DNA from: Epiperipatus broadwayi | Lineage: Eukaryota > Onychophora > Udeonychophora > Euonychophora > Peripatidae | Length of the DNA: 64,000 nucleotides | Reading direction: 5' to 3' | NCBI GenBank assembly: GCA_028023455.1 | Contig: JAQFVV010000112.1 | Location: forward strand, 2,048,001-2,112,000 | Part shown: piece by piece, positions 62,531 to 64,000 of the stretch | How positions within the stretch are numbered: the first letter of the stretch is position 1 | How the letters are laid out: each line of letters opens with the position of its first letter | Made by a program: the position numbers and the translations under genes | Notes under the pieces: model-generated | What the model saw: only the letters and a program-made list of their open reading frames with translations | Database searches by the model: none | What the model was told of the DNA's origin: nothing

Positions 62531-64000
62531 AGAATAATGAATCCATGTCTTTTATATGAGATATTTGTGGTTCATGAATTGACTTATATAGTCATCACAT
62601 AATCCATCTTTAACCCCCCCTCCCAGAATCGGAATGGACATACTTGTTTTTCAAATGGCTAATGCTGATGATCCAACACAAATTAATAACAAAGATAACT
62701 TAGTGATGTATTAGTTTTAAAAGTAAAGCAAGCAATCGCTAAAAATCACTGATGATGATCAATATTATTTGATTGCAATAATACTTTATTGCCAAGGAAT
62801 CACAATTAAGAATACATATAATCATAATCAAATGAAGTAAGACTTTTGATGATAGCATTCAGGCTAAAGATTATCTGTTTCCATAGATACTCGAATACGA
62901 AAATAATGCAGATTGGTATCCACAGAGTAGCTGTTTTCATACTCATAATCAAATAGAAAAGATGAAGAATTCATCTTTAATTCAAGAAATGCTTGACTGT
63001 GTAGTTAGTTGAAGATTTAAAAAAAGAAAATATAAAGTAATAAAGTGCTCTTTGAAGATGAAACAGATTAGCAAGAAACTAATCAAAATATAAATAAACA
63101 TTGTATAGATATTAATGAGATCTGGGTTGTATTTATGTGAAGTGGAGAATAATAGCTTTTATGTCGGTCAAAATTTACTACAAAAAATAAGAAGGAAGAT
63201 AAAAATAATATTAAGGAATGAGTGCTTGTTATAAATGAATCATTTCGGTAACATAAGCATGTTAAGTGGAAAATAGATTTTATGATTCTTAAAATTCTCT
63301 TGACAGTGAAAGTTGGAGGGTGGGGAAATAAGGAGCAATTTGCAATATATATATTAATCTACGTTTACGCGTTTTGTGCCTTCTTTTTTTTCACGCAAAA
63401 TATGATGAACTTCATATTATAGCTGCAACTGGGCATATGTGGGTGCCTACATAAACCTACTATAATAAGATAGACAAGCAGTCAACTGCATGCATGGCTA
63501 CCTGAATGAGAGAAGGCTATTTTGTATGATGCAATTTATTTCAATATTTTGAAATTTATTTTATCATAGGTCAAGAAAAATTGACTCATCCCTTATGTTT
63601 GGAGTTAGTTATTTCCTCTTCGGAAACTGAAGAAGCGATGGGGAACTGAAAAAAAAAAGCTCTGATGACTGTATTGTACTTACATATTGCTAAATTTTTA
63701 AAATCTTTTGTTTTCTTTGCTATCTTGTTCTCAATTTCTTTATTATCTGCGATCCACATTAAACAACATCCTGTCATTTATATATATATTCTTCTCCATA
63801 TATTATATATCTCCACAATTTTATGATTAAAATTCTCTATCTATTTTTTATTATATCTCGATTTGTGTGATAAATTAATGATTATTATTAATCTATCAAA
63901 CATCATATGATCACCATTATACTCAATCCTACCCAATAGGATTATGGTGACTATGGTTATTAAAGAACCAAAGACACCAAAAAGTATGGATGCTGAACTG
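62531..64000. other. A+T-rich right edge without firm gene
   Basis: A minus-strand stretch at 63654-63593 follows a TTTTTTTTTCAG acceptor-like run and reads FPIASSVSEEEITNSKHKG then stop. It could be a terminal exon of another gene, or chance. No other feature is recognisable. Confidence 0.3.

Overview
The window is eukaryotic, strongly A+T-rich nuclear DNA from an animal, most likely an invertebrate. I infer this from one intron-rich protein-kinase gene spread over about 40 kb, GT-AG introns of 93 bp to more than 10 kb, and a dense load of animal-type transposons (Ty3/Gypsy, a GIY-YIG Penelope-like element, several non-LTR families, tRNA-derived SINEs, many foldback MITEs). The species cannot be named from the sequence. 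Nothing indicates prokaryotic or organellar DNA.

The only host gene I can support is on the minus strand: a class II DYRK protein kinase, closest to DYRK4/DYRK2. Seven consecutive coding exons (49952-49821, 40421-40205, 40111-39948, 34802-34666, 28958-28818, 18305-18167, 11048-10733) join in one frame into 415 codons. They cover part of the N-terminal region, the DYRK-homology segment, the whole kinase N-lobe and the C-lobe as far as the start of the CMGC region. The first exon seen begins with a splice acceptor, and the last ends with a donor in phase 1. The N-terminus lies upstream, at coordinates above 49952 (unrecognised here or outside the window). The rest of the C-lobe and the C-terminus lie beyond the left edge.

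Left end (1-7110): a three-layer nest. A TTAA-type foldback element is split by a degenerate Gypsy retrotransposon (77-7018, minus). The Gypsy 5' LTR is in turn split by a Penelope-like element (about 4864-6327) that is itself a head-to-head inverted structure. Between 7.1 and 10.7 kb lie foldback repeats in the intron after the last visible exon.

Middle (11-49 kb): introns of the kinase gene. They carry foldback elements, including a perfect 97-bp hairpin at 29957-30053, and two retroposed tRNA-Gly-like SINEs with target-site duplications near 23.4 and 23.9 kb. They also hold 5'-truncated copies of one non-LTR family with a CATCA-type 3' end, a possible LTR-bearing mini-element near 15.5 kb, and a polyadenylated retrocopy near 46 kb.

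Right end (50-64 kb): no convincing host exon. It contains a fourth copy of the CATCA-tailed LINE (52960-53838, minus), a heavily mutated AP-endonuclease-type LINE (about 55.9-57.9 kb, plus) interrupted by a foldback, a 540-bp foldback (58.4-58.96 kb), and a remnant of a different LINE family (about 61.7-62.5 kb, plus). I found no wholly new gene system. The most unusual material is the nested and inverted mobile-element architecture and the long perfect hairpins inside a transcribed kinase gene.
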